NCBI RefSeq assembly: GCF_900635775.1
Contig: NZ_LR134167.1
Location: 653,001-717,000 of the forward strand
Length of the DNA: 64,000 nt
Direction of reading: 5' to 3'
Origin: Avibacterium volantium
Lineage (GTDB): Bacteria > Pseudomonadota > Gammaproteobacteria > Enterobacterales > Pasteurellaceae
Part shown: piece by piece, positions 32,721 through 42,078 of the stretch
Layout of the letters: each line of letters begins with the position of its first letter
How positions within the stretch are numbered: position 1 is the first letter of the stretch
Position numbers and translations under genes: made by a program
Notes under the pieces: generated by a model
The model's input: only the letters and a program-made list of their open reading frames with translations
The model's database searches: none
What the model was told of the DNA's origin: nothing

Positions 32721-33478
32721 TAAAATAATTCCTCACCAAAACCTTGTTCAATGGTATGAATAGCAGACGCCAGCCCGTCATTGCGAGGGTTGGCAAATAA
32801 TGGTGTGGCTTCGCCTTTTTCAATGAGCGTTTGCTTTAATTGTGCAATCGCGTTTTCGACATCTGGTATTAATAATGGGCGCATTTTATTTTGTTTTTGC
32901 TGATTGGAATTTAGACTTTGTTCGTCATAAGCCTGTAATAAGCTCCAGCTGCGTGAGTATTCTTGCACCACGGCAAGCACAGCTTTTCCTTCTTCATTCA
33001 CTAACGTTTGATTGCTTAATGTACGATCCAGCAGGGCGATAACTTGACCAAACTCTACACCTTTTTCAGCTAAACGCTTTTGATTTAGCGTATAACCTTG
33101 AACCAGATATTCTTTAAGGCGTTGGGTTGCCCAACGGCGAAATGAAACACCTTCTGGTGATTTCACGCGGTATCCCACAGAAATTACGGTATCCAAATCA
33201 TATAAGGTAATTGGTCTGTCAGAAGAAGCAATTTGCATTTTTTGCAAATTGCTTTTTTCTGAGATTTCACCATCTTTCATTGCATTACGAATATGCCTTG
33301 AAATAACAGAAACATCTCGTCCAAATAGGGATACCATTTGAGCTTGAGAAAGCCAAACAGTATCTTGGTTAAATTGAACCTCTACCTGTGTTGAACCATC
33401 TTGCGATTGATAAATTTCAATTTGATTTTGCATATTCTCTCCGATATATAACTGTATATAAAAACAGTTAATTATTCG

Positions 33479-34777
33479 TTATTTGTACAATTTTTGCAAC
33501 TTCTCCAACCGCACTAACACGGCATTTTTATGGGCATCGAGCTGTTCGGCGGTGGCCATTTGGATCACTGTTGGTGCGAGATCTTGGAAGCCTTGTGGGC
33601 TAAGTTCTTGCACGGTCATTCGTTTGCTGAAATCTGCTAAGCCTAGGCTGGACGTGGTGCGAGTGTAGCCATAGGTGGGTAGAACGTGGTTGGTGCCGCT
33701 GGCGTAGTCGCCCATACTTTCAGGGCTGTATGCACCGAGAAAAATCGATCCTGCGTTATCCAGTTGATCGAGCAACGCACGGGCGTTTTCCACTTGCACC
33801 ACTAAATGCTCTGGAGCGTATTGATTGCTGATTTCCACTGCTTGCGCTAAGTCTTCGGCAATAAAAATACGGCTGTGATCCAAGGCTTGTCGTGCTGTTT
33901 CAGCACGGGGTAATTGGGCAAGTTGGCGTTCGATAGCAAGTGCGGTGCTTTTTGCTAACGTTTCGCTCGGGGTAACCAGAATCACTTGGCTATCTGCACC
34001 GTGTTCCGCTTGAGAGAGCAGATCGCTGGCGACAAAATCGGGATCGGCATTTTCATCTGCCAAGACCAATACTTCAGAAGGGCCTGCTTGCATATCAATG
34101 GCAGCACCGTTCAGTGCTTGGCTCACTTGACGTTTGGCTTCAGTAACAAAGGCATTGCCGGGGCCGAAGATTTTATCCACTTTAGCAACGGTTTCTGTAC
34201 CGAATGCCATTGCGACAATAGCTTGTGCGCCGCCAACAGGGTAAATGGTTTCGACCCCGCAGAGATCTGCCGCATATAAAATGGCATCAGCGATAGGCGG
34301 AGGGGAGCAAAGTACGATTTTTTTACAGCCCGCGATTTTGGCAGGAATGGCAAGCATTAAGACGGTGGAAAAAAGCGGGGCAGAGCCACCGGGGATATAC
34401 AAGCCCACCCGATTAATCGGGCGAGTTACCACTTGGCAACGCACGCCCGCTTGGGTTTCAATGTCCACCGCTTGGGGGATTTGAGCTTGGTGAAAGCGTT
34501 CGATGTTGGCTTTGGCATTTTGAATGGCGGTTTTTAATTCATCAGGTAAGCGAGCCGCTGCTGCTTGAATTTCCGCTTGCGAGATAACGAGGCTGTCTAG
34601 TTTGACCTTGTCGAATTTTTCGCCTAATTCAAATAACGCCTTGTCGCCTTCACCTTGCACTTTTTCACGAATGGCGTCCACAGCGTCTTTAATGGACTGT
34701 GCTGCCGAAATGGCAGGTCGCATTAAGGCTTGTTGTTTTTCTTGTTGGGTTAAGTTTTTCCAGATTAGGGTTTGCAT
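33479..34777 (-). CDS. hisD: Histidinol dehydrogenase HisD
   Basis: Zinc-dependent two-step oxidation of histidinol to histidine. 432 residues from ATG 34777, which has AAGGAAG upstream; a longer frame adds nine residues. Conserved [44 protein letters not shown] with zinc ligands, and [10 protein letters not shown] are visible. Second gene of the operon. An uptake signal (33938-33946) lies within it. Confidence 0.97.
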   Translation of the reverse strand: MQTLIWKNLTQQEKQQALMRPAISAAQSIKDAVDAIREKVQGEGDKALFELGEKFDKVKLDSLVISQAEIQAAAARLPDELKTAIQNAKANIERFHQAQIPQAVDIETQAGVRCQVVTRPINRVGLYIPGGSAPLFSTVLMLAIPAKIAGCKKIVLCSPPPIADAILYAADLCGVETIYPVGGAQAIVAMAFGTETVAKVDKIFGPGNAFVTEAKRQVSQALNGAAIDMQAGPSEVLVLADENADPDFVASDLLSQAEHGADSQVILVTPSETLAKSTALAIERQLAQLPRAETARQALDHSRIFIAEDLAQAVEISNQYAPEHLVVQVENARALLDQLDNAGSIFLGAYSPESMGDYASGTNHVLPTYGYTRTTSSLGLADFSKRMTVQELSPQGFQDLAPTVIQMATAEQLDAHKNAVLVRLEKLQKLYK

Positions 34778-34818
34778 TGTGTTCTTCCTTAAAATTTGTT
34801 GCAAAATTTCACCGCACT

Positions 34819-35718
34819 TTAAGCGAGCATTTTTTCAATGGGTAGCACTAAAACCGAGCTTGCACCCTGTGCTTTCAATTCTTCCATTGTTTCCCAGAAT
34901 AAGGTTTCTTGGCTCACTGCGTGCAGTGCCACTTTGCTTTCATCGTGAGCGAGAGGCAAAATGGTTGGGTTTTCCACCCCAGGAAGCAGGGAAATAATGG
35001 TTTCCAGTTGGGCTTTCGGTGCGTGGAGCATAATGTATTTGGATTCACCCGCCTGTTGCACGCCTTGAATGCGGGTGAGGAGTTTGTCCACAAGGGCTTG
35101 TTTTTCGTTTGATAACGGTTCTTTGCGTTGAATCAGGCAGGCGGTGGAGCGATAAATCACTTCCACTTCTTTTAAGCCGTTTGCTTCAAGGGTCGCGCCT
35201 GATGACACTAGATCGCAAATGGCATCAGCTAAACCTGCGGACGGGGCAACTTCCACCGAACCATTGAGCAGAGTGCTTTTGAAGGCTACACCTTGTTCGT
35301 TCATATAGCGTTTGAGTAGGTTAGGGTAGGAGGTAGCAATGCGGCAATTAGCGAAGTCTTGCACGCCGTTGTAAGCACGATCGCGATCGATGGCAAGCGA
35401 TAAACGGCAACCGCCAAAATCTAAGGTGCGTAATTTTTTGTACGCTACGCTTTCGCCCGTGGCAAGACGGCCGAGTTCTTCCTCTTCCAGCACGTTTTCG
35501 CCGATAATGCCGAGATCTACAATGCCATCAAAAATTAAGCCGGGAATATCGTCATCACGCACGCGAAGAATTTCGATGGGCATATTTTCCGCATAAGCGA
35601 TTAAACGTTGTTCGTTCCAGTTAATTTTTACGCCACATTGCTTGAGCAGCTCGGCGCAATCTTTGCTGAGGCGACCTTTCTTTTGTAAGGCGATTCTTAA
35701 GCGAGTTGGGTTAGTCAT
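34819..35718 (-). CDS. hisG: ATP phosphoribosyltransferase HisG (long form)
   Basis: First, histidine-inhibited step of the pathway. At 299 residues it is the long form with the C-terminal regulatory domain ([20 protein letters not shown]), so it needs no HisZ. The catalytic part shows [24 protein letters not shown] and the PRPP loop [14 protein letters not shown]. First structural gene, directly after the hisL attenuator. An uptake signal (34811-34819) overlaps its stop. Confidence 0.97.
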   Translation of the reverse strand: MTNPTRLRIALQKKGRLSKDCAELLKQCGVKINWNEQRLIAYAENMPIEILRVRDDDIPGLIFDGIVDLGIIGENVLEEEELGRLATGESVAYKKLRTLDFGGCRLSLAIDRDRAYNGVQDFANCRIATSYPNLLKRYMNEQGVAFKSTLLNGSVEVAPSAGLADAICDLVSSGATLEANGLKEVEVIYRSTACLIQRKEPLSNEKQALVDKLLTRIQGVQQAGESKYIMLHAPKAQLETIISLLPGVENPTILPLAHDESKVALHAVSQETLFWETMEELKAQGASSVLVLPIEKMLA

Positions 35719-35751
35719 TGTGTTTTCCTTCTAATTAAAAATATTGGGTAT

Positions 35752-35784
35752 AAAAAAATCTCTCGAAAGAAACTTCCGAGAGAT
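35752..35784 (-). terminator. his operon attenuator terminator
   Basis: ATCTCTCG and CGAGAGAT form an 8-bp stem followed on the minus strand by seven T, 33 bp before hisG. The sequence CTCGGAAGT within it can instead pair with ACTTCCGAG at 35821-35829, a mutually exclusive antiterminator. A third hairpin (35841-35879, CCATC...GATGG plus CCTGAA...TTCAGG) overlaps the His codons as the pause structure. Confidence 0.9.
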
Positions 35785-35863
35785 CGCTAATTTTTAAATT
35801 AGTAGGATTGGCAACACTCGCTCGGAAGTCCTATCTTCCAAGCAATAGCCATCGCCTGAAAGA

Positions 35864-35908
35864 TTATTCAGGGTGATGGTGATGATGAGTATTGCGATTA
35901 AAATTCAT
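35864..35908 (-). CDS. hisL: Histidine operon leader peptide
   Basis: 14 codons reading MNFNRNTHHHHHPE with five consecutive histidines, preceded by GGAGAAA. It is positioned in front of the alternative hairpins and hisG as in enterobacteria. Ribosome stalling at the His run would favour the antiterminator. Confidence 0.95.
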   Translation of the reverse strand: MNFNRNTHHHHHPE

Positions 35909-35939
35909 TTTGTGTTTCTCCAAAAAATAACTGCCTACT

Positions 35940-35968
35940 AATCTATGCAAAAAAACTTTTTTATGCAA
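35940..35968 (-). promoter_or_regulatory. his operon promoter
   Basis: Minus-strand -35 TTGCAT and -10 TAGATT separated by 17 bp. The predicted start is about 25 bp before the hisL ATG. The match is moderate but the position is right. Confidence 0.6.
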
Positions 35969-35977
35969 GCAAAATTT

Positions 35978-36721
35978 TCAACTTTTTTTCGCTTTAATGA
36001 AAAGTAACACGGGGCGATGCTGCAAATCCTTGAATTCTTGCTGCCATTCGGGCTGATCCGCCAGCATTGGTTCAAGCATTTTTTCCACTTGAAAGCCCGC
36101 ATTGATGAGATCGTTTACAATGGTGGACAAGGTGCGGTGATAGGTTTTAAAAGGCTGTTTAAACCAATTTCGCTGCCGTTCGCCCTCATCGCGATAATAA
36201 TTCAGACGATAGGCAAGTTGCTGTTTATTTTGATCTTTTTCCCATCGCTCCCCGCCTTGATAGCAGGTAACAATCGGGTGTTCTTGCGAGAAAATAAGTG
36301 TGCCGTTGGTGTTGAGCTTGGCATAAATATTGGCGAGCAGCTGAGGAAAATCCTGCACATAATGAAAAGCGAAAGAGCTAGTAATCACATCAAAATTGTC
36401 ATCAGGCAAGGTATTTAGCTGTTCCATTGCGAGTTGATGTAATGTAAAGTGCGGTTGTTTTTCGGCGAGATTTTTTGCCGCTTGACTCAACATTGCTTGA
36501 GATAAATCCATTCCCACCACAAATGCTGCGCCTTTTTGCAAATAAAGCTGTAAATGCTCGCCCATTCCACAACCCAGATCGAGCAGTTTTTTGCCCGTTA
36601 AATCAGGCATTAAACTTAACATTGTGGGCTTTTCCACAATTTCATTCAGGCTAATGGGGTTTTGGCGTAATTTTTGGTAAAGCTCAAAAAAGCCTTCTTT
36701 ATCGTAAACGGAGGTTTTCAT
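35978..36721 (-). CDS. Class I SAM-dependent methyltransferase
   Basis: 247 residues with the SAM-binding motif KLLDLGCGMGEHLQLYLQKG (motif I), VVGMDLSQAM, and DVITSSFAFHYVQDF, typical of Methyltransf_11 (UbiE-like) proteins. The substrate cannot be named. A terminator for mtr stands upstream, so it has its own promoter or reads through. Two-thirds of the way along is SQEHPIVTCYQGG, often seen in this subgroup. An uptake signal (36447-36455) lies within. Confidence 0.8.
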   Translation of the reverse strand: MKTSVYDKEGFFELYQKLRQNPISLNEIVEKPTMLSLMPDLTGKKLLDLGCGMGEHLQLYLQKGAAFVVGMDLSQAMLSQAAKNLAEKQPHFTLHQLAMEQLNTLPDDNFDVITSSFAFHYVQDFPQLLANIYAKLNTNGTLIFSQEHPIVTCYQGGERWEKDQNKQQLAYRLNYYRDEGERQRNWFKQPFKTYHRTLSTIVNDLINAGFQVEKMLEPMLADQPEWQQEFKDLQHRPVLLFIKAKKS

Positions 36722-36733
36722 TATTGTTATGTG

Positions 36734-36762
36734 AAAAAATTAGCACGGTTTCCCGTGCTAAT
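36734..36762 (-). terminator. Terminator of mtr
   Basis: Perfect 10-bp stem ATTAGCACGG / CCGTGCTAAT with a TTTC loop, followed on the minus strand by six T. Confidence 0.9.
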
Positions 36763-36797
36763 GGTTGAAATTTAAGCCTATTTTAAGCGATTTAGGT

Positions 36798-38048
36798 TTA
36801 TCTGCCAAATACCGGTAACAAGCCAAAGAGATCGGCCAGTTGAATAAAGATATTGAGCAGACCAAACAGGATAACGAAGTAAATCATTCCGTTGCCACCA
36901 TAAACTTGGTAGGTTTGGTTTGGATATTTAGTGCGGCAAGCTTTGGCAAGAAGCGCGGGAATAATCACCGCCCAAATGGTCGCCGCAAGCCCTGCGTAGC
37001 CAATGGCGATCACAAAGCCATAAGGGAAAAGCAGGCTTAAAATCAACGGCGGTAAGAAGGTGATTAATGCGGTTTTTGTTCTGCCCGCGCTGCTGTTGTC
37101 GAATTTGAATAAATCCGCAATGTAATCAAATAAACCAAGGGTTACGCCAAGGAATGAGCTGGCAATCGCCATATAAGCAAAGAAACGCAACATTAAGCCC
37201 ACAAAATTTGTTTGAATTTGGCTATTCAAGGCTTCAAGTAATGCTGCAATGTCGCCGCCTTTTTGGATCACTGGGATAAATTCATTACGCGGCAAATTGC
37301 CCTGAATGGCAAGCTGCCATAACATATAGATTATTAATGCGATAAATGTGCCGTAAATAATAGATTTGGTCACTTTGCTGCTATCGCGATCATAATATTT
37401 CACTAAGCTCGGCACATTTTGGTGGAAACCAAAAGACACCAAACAAACCGGTAAGGCAGCAAGGGCGAATGGTAGATATTGGCTATCTTCTGTGGCTAGG
37501 CTATCAAGCAAAATATCGGTGTTTACCATTCCTAACAAATTGGTTACAGAGAGTAAGAAAGCAACCACCATTCCCGCGATTAAAACGGTGCTAAAGCGAT
37601 CTACGGCTTTGGTGGAAAACCACACGAAAAAGGCGAGTACCGCACAGAAAATCAGCGAGCCAGAAATGCGTCCAATTTCCACCGCACTTTGTTCGCTGCT
37701 AAATAATTGATTTAGAAAACTTTCCGTCAAACCGCCGCCAGAGGTGATATAAGCGTAGGTGAGAATATAGAGCACAAACGCCACGGAAAGCCCATTTAGC
37801 ACGTTCCAGCCTTTGCCGAGCAAGTCTTTTACAATGGTGTCAAAACTTGCCCCTGTGGGATAATGCAAGTTAGCTTCAAGTAGCATTAAGCCCGATGTGG
37901 TCATACAAAACCAAGTGTAGCAAAGGATCAAAATAGAGCCGATAAACCACACGCCAGAAGTGGCAATAGGGTTTGCCAACATTCCTGCACCAATGGTGCC
38001 GCCAGCGATAATCATTGCACCGCCGAATAAGGAAGGATTTTTTTTCAT
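36798..38048 (-). CDS. mtr: Aromatic amino acid (tryptophan) permease, Mtr/TyrP family
   Basis: Inner-membrane proton symporter of the HAAAP family. 416 residues and 11 predicted spans. The N-terminal signature GGAMIIAGGTIGAGMLANPI and FGFHQNVPSLVKYYDRDS are characteristic. Resemblance is greater to Mtr than to TyrP, so tryptophan is the likely substrate, but TnaB-type specificity is not excluded. An uptake signal (37681-37689) lies within it. Terminated downstream. Confidence 0.82.
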   Translation of the reverse strand: MKKNPSLFGGAMIIAGGTIGAGMLANPIATSGVWFIGSILILCYTWFCMTTSGLMLLEANLHYPTGASFDTIVKDLLGKGWNVLNGLSVAFVLYILTYAYITSGGGLTESFLNQLFSSEQSAVEIGRISGSLIFCAVLAFFVWFSTKAVDRFSTVLIAGMVVAFLLSVTNLLGMVNTDILLDSLATEDSQYLPFALAALPVCLVSFGFHQNVPSLVKYYDRDSSKVTKSIIYGTFIALIIYMLWQLAIQGNLPRNEFIPVIQKGGDIAALLEALNSQIQTNFVGLMLRFFAYMAIASSFLGVTLGLFDYIADLFKFDNSSAGRTKTALITFLPPLILSLLFPYGFVIAIGYAGLAATIWAVIIPALLAKACRTKYPNQTYQVYGGNGMIYFVILFGLLNIFIQLADLFGLLPVFGR

Positions 38049-38135
38049 AAATTCACCTAAAGTTTAATATTGGTATCGATGAACTATTATAATAGTACAA
38101 AATAAAAATACAATGGCTAAATTGCCCGTTTAGCT

Positions 38136-38165
38136 TGGCAAAAGCAAAAAAATCAAGCTATAATT
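38136..38165 (+). promoter_or_regulatory. ppa promoter
   Basis: -35 TTGGCA and perfect -10 TATAAT with 18-bp spacing, about 42 bp before the ppa start. Confidence 0.7.
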
Positions 38166-38207
38166 CAAGGGTTTTATTACCATTCATTAACTAGAAGGAA
38201 AGACCAA

Positions 38208-38735
38208 ATGGGTTTAGAAATCGTTCCAGCAGGAAAAGAACTTCCTGATGATATTTATGTTGTTATTGAAATCCCAGCTAATTCAGATCCAATCAAATAT
38301 GAAGTGGATAAAGAAACTGGGACATTATTCGTTGATCGCTTTATGGCAACCGCAATGTTCTACCCAGCGAACTATGGTTACATTAACCACACCTTATCTT
38401 TAGATGGCGATCCTGTTGATGTATTAGTACCAACTCCTTATCCATTACAACCAGGTTCTGTGATCCGTTGCCGCCCAGTGGGTGTGTTAAAAATGACGGA
38501 CGAATCAGGTCAAGATGCGAAAGTGATCGCCGTGCCACACACAAAATTAAGCAAAGAATACGATCACATTAAAGATGTAGGTGATTTACCAGCTTTATTA
38601 AAAGCCCAAATCCAACACTTCTTTGAAAGCTACAAAGCCCTTGAAGCGGGTAAATGGGTGAAAGTTGATGGTTGGGAAGGTGTTGAAGCTGCTCGCCAAG
38701 AGATTTTAGAGTCTTTTGAGCGCGCGAAAAAATAA
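38208..38735 (+). CDS. ppa: Inorganic pyrophosphatase Ppa
   Basis: Cytoplasmic, magnesium-dependent hydrolysis of pyrophosphate that drives biosynthesis. 175 residues, type I. Key residues are in [17 protein letters not shown] and the metal-binding [11 protein letters not shown]. Preceded by GAAGGAAAG and a strong promoter, followed by a terminator: a single-gene unit. Confidence 0.97.
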   Translation: MGLEIVPAGKELPDDIYVVIEIPANSDPIKYEVDKETGTLFVDRFMATAMFYPANYGYINHTLSLDGDPVDVLVPTPYPLQPGSVIRCRPVGVLKMTDESGQDAKVIAVPHTKLSKEYDHIKDVGDLPALLKAQIQHFFESYKALEAGKWVKVDGWEGVEAARQEILESFERAKK

Positions 38736-38751
38736 TTTTTCCTTTACTTTT

Positions 38752-38781
38752 AATACCGCCTTTTCGTAGGGCGGTATTTTT
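38752..38781 (+). terminator. Terminator of ppa
   Basis: Perfect 9-bp stem AATACCGCC / GGCGGTATT with a 9-nt loop and TTTTT tail. Confidence 0.9.
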
Positions 38782-38806
38782 CTATGTGTAAACTTAAGGA
38801 GTGAAA

Positions 38807-39577
38807 ATGTTAAAAACCTTGAAAAAAATCACCGCACTTTCTGTATTGGCATTAATGCTTAACGCCTGTGCGGATTCCGCGAGCATTAACCAACAAGCCG
38901 CAGCAAATTACCGCCAAACGGTGAATCAAGCACAACAGCAAGGGGCTGTGGATACCACTTCCACCACCGCAAAACGCATTCATAAAGTCTTTAACAAAAT
39001 GTATCCTTATGCGAATCAAGAAAACCACACAGGGCAGCCGTTCAACTGGCAAATTACGGTGATTAAATCCGATGAGCTAAACGCGTGGGCAATGCCGGGC
39101 GGAAAAATGGCATTTTATACCGGATTAGTGAATAAATTACAGCTCAGTGATGATGAAATCGCTACCGTAATGGGACACGAAATGGCGCACGCACTCAAAG
39201 AACACGGTAAGAAAAAAGTAAATATGGGAGCATTTACCAATGTTGTCGCACAAGTGGCTCACGTTGCACTTTCCACTCAAATTGGTTCAGAAGGTAGCGG
39301 ACTTATTATCGGAATTACCAAAGATTGGGCGCTCGATAAACCTTATTCTCGCAGCGCTGAAACAGAAGCCGATGAAGTCGGCTTATTATTAATGGCAAAA
39401 GCGGGCTACAACCCAGAAGCCGCACCTAGATTATGGGAAAAAATGCAAAAAGCGTCATCGAGTTCACAAGGTGTACTTGCTGCACTTTCTTCCACTCACC
39501 CAAGCGATAAAGATCGCCAACAAAATCTACTTCGCCTAATGCCGGAGGCTGTGGCGATTTATAAAGTGAGTAAGTAA
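38807..39577 (+). CDS. loiP: M48 family metalloprotease lipoprotein, LoiP/YggG-like
   Basis: 256 residues from ATG 38807 (AAGGAG seven bases upstream). Lipobox LMLNAC gives a lipidated cysteine, so it is exported and membrane-anchored. The zinc protease motif is HEMAHALKEHGKKK, with the third ligand in SAETEADEVGLLLM. The segment AMPGGKMAFYTGLV matches E. coli LoiP, which cleaves damaged outer-membrane-associated proteins with BepA. Its own uptake signal (38831-38839) encodes part of the signal peptide. Confidence 0.85.
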   Translation: MLKTLKKITALSVLALMLNACADSASINQQAAANYRQTVNQAQQQGAVDTTSTTAKRIHKVFNKMYPYANQENHTGQPFNWQITVIKSDELNAWAMPGGKMAFYTGLVNKLQLSDDEIATVMGHEMAHALKEHGKKKVNMGAFTNVVAQVAHVALSTQIGSEGSGLIIGITKDWALDKPYSRSAETEADEVGLLLMAKAGYNPEAAPRLWEKMQKASSSSQGVLAALSSTHPSDKDRQQNLLRLMPEAVAIYKVSK

Positions 39578-39598
39578 TTATTTACAAATAGACAAAAC

Positions 39599-39646
39599 AA
39601 AGTGCGGTGGAAAATTCAGAAATTTTACACTGCACTTATTTTTACC
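39599..39646. terminator. Bidirectional terminator from an uptake-signal pair
   Basis: AAGTGCGGTG (39600-39609) pairs with CACTGCACTT (39629-39638, one mismatch), and the inner GAAAATT/AATTTT extend the stem. T-runs lie downstream on both sides. It lies between convergent loiP and the minus-strand lipoprotein gene. Confidence 0.75.
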
Positions 39647-39650
39647 TTTT

Positions 39651-40034
39651 CTAAGAACGAGTTGGTTTTCTCAGTTCCCAGCCTGTTTGGGTTTTGATTA
39701 AATAAAGGCTTTTATCTTTTGCCGCGTAGCCGCCTTTTACCACATCTAAAATTAAATTTTGCGGTAAATTCGCTGAGAAGACTTCGGCTTTGCCTTGTTC
39801 TTGGGCAAGAATGACATATACCGCAAGGGTTGGGTTTTCAGGATCGGTTAAACGAATATCGGCAATAGAAAAAGGTTGTACGCATTGCTGTTTGAGTTCT
39901 GACCAAGTGTAGCCCGCAGAAGGAATGCAGCCTTTTTCATCGCTGTCTGCGCCCACTAAAGGCATCGGCGAAGGGGAAGTACAGCCCATTATCAGGGCTG
40001 TACTAAGTAAAGATAATGTTATACGTTTTTTCAT
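39651..40034 (-). CDS. Hypothetical lipoprotein
   Basis: 127 residues with lipobox ALIMGC. The mature part has two cysteines in KGCIPSAGYTWSELKQQCVQ, probably a disulfide loop, then a compact beta-rich stretch. Not recognised by name. It starts 1 bp from the nlpD stop and is therefore in the nlpD transcript, so an envelope role is plausible. Confidence 0.65.
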   Translation of the reverse strand: MKKRITLSLLSTALIMGCTSPSPMPLVGADSDEKGCIPSAGYTWSELKQQCVQPFSIADIRLTDPENPTLAVYVILAQEQGKAEVFSANLPQNLILDVVKGGYAAKDKSLYLIKTQTGWELRKPTRS

Positions 40035-40035
40035 C

Positions 40036-41253
40036 TTAGCGTCTTGGTAAATAGTTTACAGGATCAACGGATTTACCTTTGTAACGAATTTCAAAGTGAA
40101 GTTTTACGCTATTTGTGCCAGAGCTGCCCATTTTTGCAATTTGCTGACCTGCGCGTACTTCTTGCTGATCTTTCACTAAAATGCTTTCGTTATGCGCATA
40201 GGCACTGAGGAAATCATCATTATGTTTGATGATGATAAGATTCCCATAACCGCGCAACGCGTTTCCAGCATAAACGACACGCCCCGCAGCGGCGGCATTA
40301 ACCGCTTGCCCACGCGAACCGCTGATGTCGATCCCTTTGTTGCCACCATCTGAAGTGGAGAAACCTTGCACGATTTTACCGCTAGTTGGCCATTGCCACG
40401 CCACATTTGATACAGCTGGCGCTTGAGTTTGCACGGGTTTTGCCACAACTGGTGCAGTTCGGGTTACCGCTACAGGTGCTTGCGCAGTGGCTTGTGCTGG
40501 TGTGCCAGTATTTGATTTGACTGGGCCAATAATTGAGCCATCAGAGCCATATTGTGTGCCGTTAGGGCCTGGTGTATAGGTTACCGCAGGCTCAACAGGT
40601 TTAGCTGGTTTTTCAGCAGGTTTTGCTGTGCTAGTGGTATTCACTGGTGTTGGCGCTGGTGCGGTTTCGTTAGACACTTTCAAAGTTTGCCCTACGCTTA
40701 AGGTATAAGGCTCAGACATATTATTCATTGCTGCAAGCTCTTTGACATCAATGCCACAAATATAAGCGATTAAGAACATCGTATCGCCTTTGCGTACTTT
40801 ATAGGTATTCCCTTTATAAAAGCCTTTGTCGATTTTGCTGTAATCTGGCGCATTGGTTTCAGGATTACGCGGAATCTCAAAATTTTGCGAAACCTGCTGT
40901 GCTTTGGCTTGTGTGTTAGTCACAGTTTTTTTAGTTTGTTGAACCACTTGGTTTGCTTGTTGTTGCACCTGAGTTGTTTGTCGTTGCACTTGGGCAACCT
41001 GCGGTGCTTGCACTTGTGGCGTTTGTACCTGCGGCGCTTGATAAGCCGGTTGTGTTGCTGGTGCAGTCATTGTCGCTGGCATACTTTGTTGCTGAATTTG
41101 TGGTTCCCAAGTATTGCCTGCGTTGCTATCTACGGGCTGCATTGTGCCTGGTGGTAATGCGCCATCAGCACTTTCTACAGGCGCTGGTGCGCTTGATGAA
41201 CAAGCGGATAGCACTGCCACGCTAATAGGTAAAAGTAAAAATGATTTTTTCAT
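40036..41253 (-). CDS. nlpD: Murein hydrolase activator NlpD
   Basis: Outer-membrane lipoprotein that activates the amidase AmiC at the division site. 405 residues: lipobox VLSACS, a long Q/P-rich linker with QVQ repeats, a LysM domain (about 150-195, YKVRKGDTMFLIAYICGID), a second P/T-rich linker and a LytM/M23 domain (about 295-405). The LytM site is degenerate (GIDISG lacks the zinc histidine), as in E. coli NlpD, which works by activation not hydrolysis. H. somnus LppB is a known relative. Confidence 0.93.
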   Translation of the reverse strand: MKKSFLLLPISVAVLSACSSSAPAPVESADGALPPGTMQPVDSNAGNTWEPQIQQQSMPATMTAPATQPAYQAPQVQTPQVQAPQVAQVQRQTTQVQQQANQVVQQTKKTVTNTQAKAQQVSQNFEIPRNPETNAPDYSKIDKGFYKGNTYKVRKGDTMFLIAYICGIDVKELAAMNNMSEPYTLSVGQTLKVSNETAPAPTPVNTTSTAKPAEKPAKPVEPAVTYTPGPNGTQYGSDGSIIGPVKSNTGTPAQATAQAPVAVTRTAPVVAKPVQTQAPAVSNVAWQWPTSGKIVQGFSTSDGGNKGIDISGSRGQAVNAAAAGRVVYAGNALRGYGNLIIIKHNDDFLSAYAHNESILVKDQQEVRAGQQIAKMGSSGTNSVKLHFEIRYKGKSVDPVNYLPRR

Positions 41254-41266
41254 TGTAGTTCCTCTA

Positions 41267-41455
41267 TTAATTCATTGATTCTGGCATAGGTTGTTTTTCA
41301 ATAATCGGTTGCCATTGGGCATCTTCCGTTGCTCCAGTGCCAAGCACAGGCTGCATCATTCCCGGTGGAAGGGCATTTTCATCTTGCTGTTGTGGTTCTG
41401 ATGAACAAGCCCCTAACAGAGAAAAGCAAGCAAATAAGATTAAAAATTTCTGCAT
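41267..41455 (-). CDS. Small lipoprotein resembling the NlpD N-terminus
   Basis: 62 residues from ATG 41455; an upstream GTG lies inside an uptake signal (41461-41469). Lipobox SLLGACSS, then ALPPGMMQPV and a PIIEKQPMPESM end that parallel ALPPGTMQPV and PQIQQQSMPATM in the adjacent NlpD. It appears to be a duplicated and truncated copy of the NlpD anchor region lacking LysM and LytM domains, retained with an intact start and lipobox. Function unknown. Confidence 0.68.
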   Translation of the reverse strand: MQKFLILFACFSLLGACSSEPQQQDENALPPGMMQPVLGTGATEDAQWQPIIEKQPMPESMN

Positions 41456-41469
41456 TTTTGACCGCACTT

Positions 41470-42045
41470 TTATTTAAAAATGAAATAAATGATCACAGCA
41501 AGAAGCACCACAGCCCAGCCAATCCACTCAATGGATTGACGTAGCCGATGGGCAAATTTCTGCCCGCCCCAAGCGGATAATTTCGCCACCAAGATAAACC
41601 TTGCCAGCCGTGAAACGAGGGAAATGAGCAAAAAAGGCACAAATGCCATATGCATTACACCCGCACAGATAGTAAAAAGTTTATAGGGCAACGGCGTAAA
41701 GCCCGCAAGAAACATCACCATAACGCCCCAACGTTGAAACCAACTGAGCAGGGTGTCAAATTGTGCTTGATAACCAAGGCTAACGAGATAATGCTGAATA
41801 CTATCAAAGGCATAATAGCCCAGTGCGTAGCCCACAATCCCGCCAATTGGGGAAGCGACGCCAGCATAAACGCCAAAACGCACAGCACGTTTGGGCTGAG
41901 AAATCGCCATTGGGATCAGCATTACATCGGTCGGAACGGGGAAAAAAATGGATTCAATAAAGCTAGTAAAAATCAGCCAACCCGTTGCATAGCGGTGGGT
42001 TGACCATTGCATCACTTTATCGTACAGCGTACCAAAAATTTTCAA
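41470..42045 (-). CDS. yqaA: DedA/VTT-family inner membrane protein YqaA
   Basis: 191 residues with four to five hydrophobic segments. The DedA-type signature ESIFFPVPTDVMLIPMA and FLAGFTPLPYKLFTICAGV, with conserved proline and arginine, are present. The family includes lipid flippases; the role of this member is unknown. Lies after surE, before the nlpD group. Confidence 0.82.
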   Translation of the reverse strand: MKIFGTLYDKVMQWSTHRYATGWLIFTSFIESIFFPVPTDVMLIPMAISQPKRAVRFGVYAGVASPIGGIVGYALGYYAFDSIQHYLVSLGYQAQFDTLLSWFQRWGVMVMFLAGFTPLPYKLFTICAGVMHMAFVPFLLISLVSRLARFILVAKLSAWGGQKFAHRLRQSIEWIGWAVVLLAVIIYFIFK

Positions 42046-42078
42046 TCGACTATCCTCAAGCTGTTGTAAAACATTGCA

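Larger units (their letters stand above)
31740..33433 (-). pseudogene. RhuM-Fic family protein gene, split by an IS1016-like insertion
   Basis: The 5' part (33433 to 32721) encodes 237 residues of a RhuM/virulence-type protein with a predicted N-terminal helix-turn-helix (TVWLSQAQMVSLFGRDVSVI) and LKEYLVQGYTLNQKRLAEKG. The 3' part (32000 to 31740) encodes a Fic/Doc domain with core HPLTDGNKRTGAFLF. When the 714-bp element and one copy of its 8-bp target duplication are removed, the two join in frame through EELFYPNIASRAAHLLYF, giving a protein of 323 residues. Fic domains typically AMPylate targets and occur in toxins. As it stands the gene makes only the RhuM part. The site is between hisC and hisD. 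Confidence 0.88.

Noticed and set aside
34602..34997. 131-codon plus-strand frame
   Set aside because: Antisense shadow of the hisG-hisD junction, in opposite orientation to two unmistakable genes.
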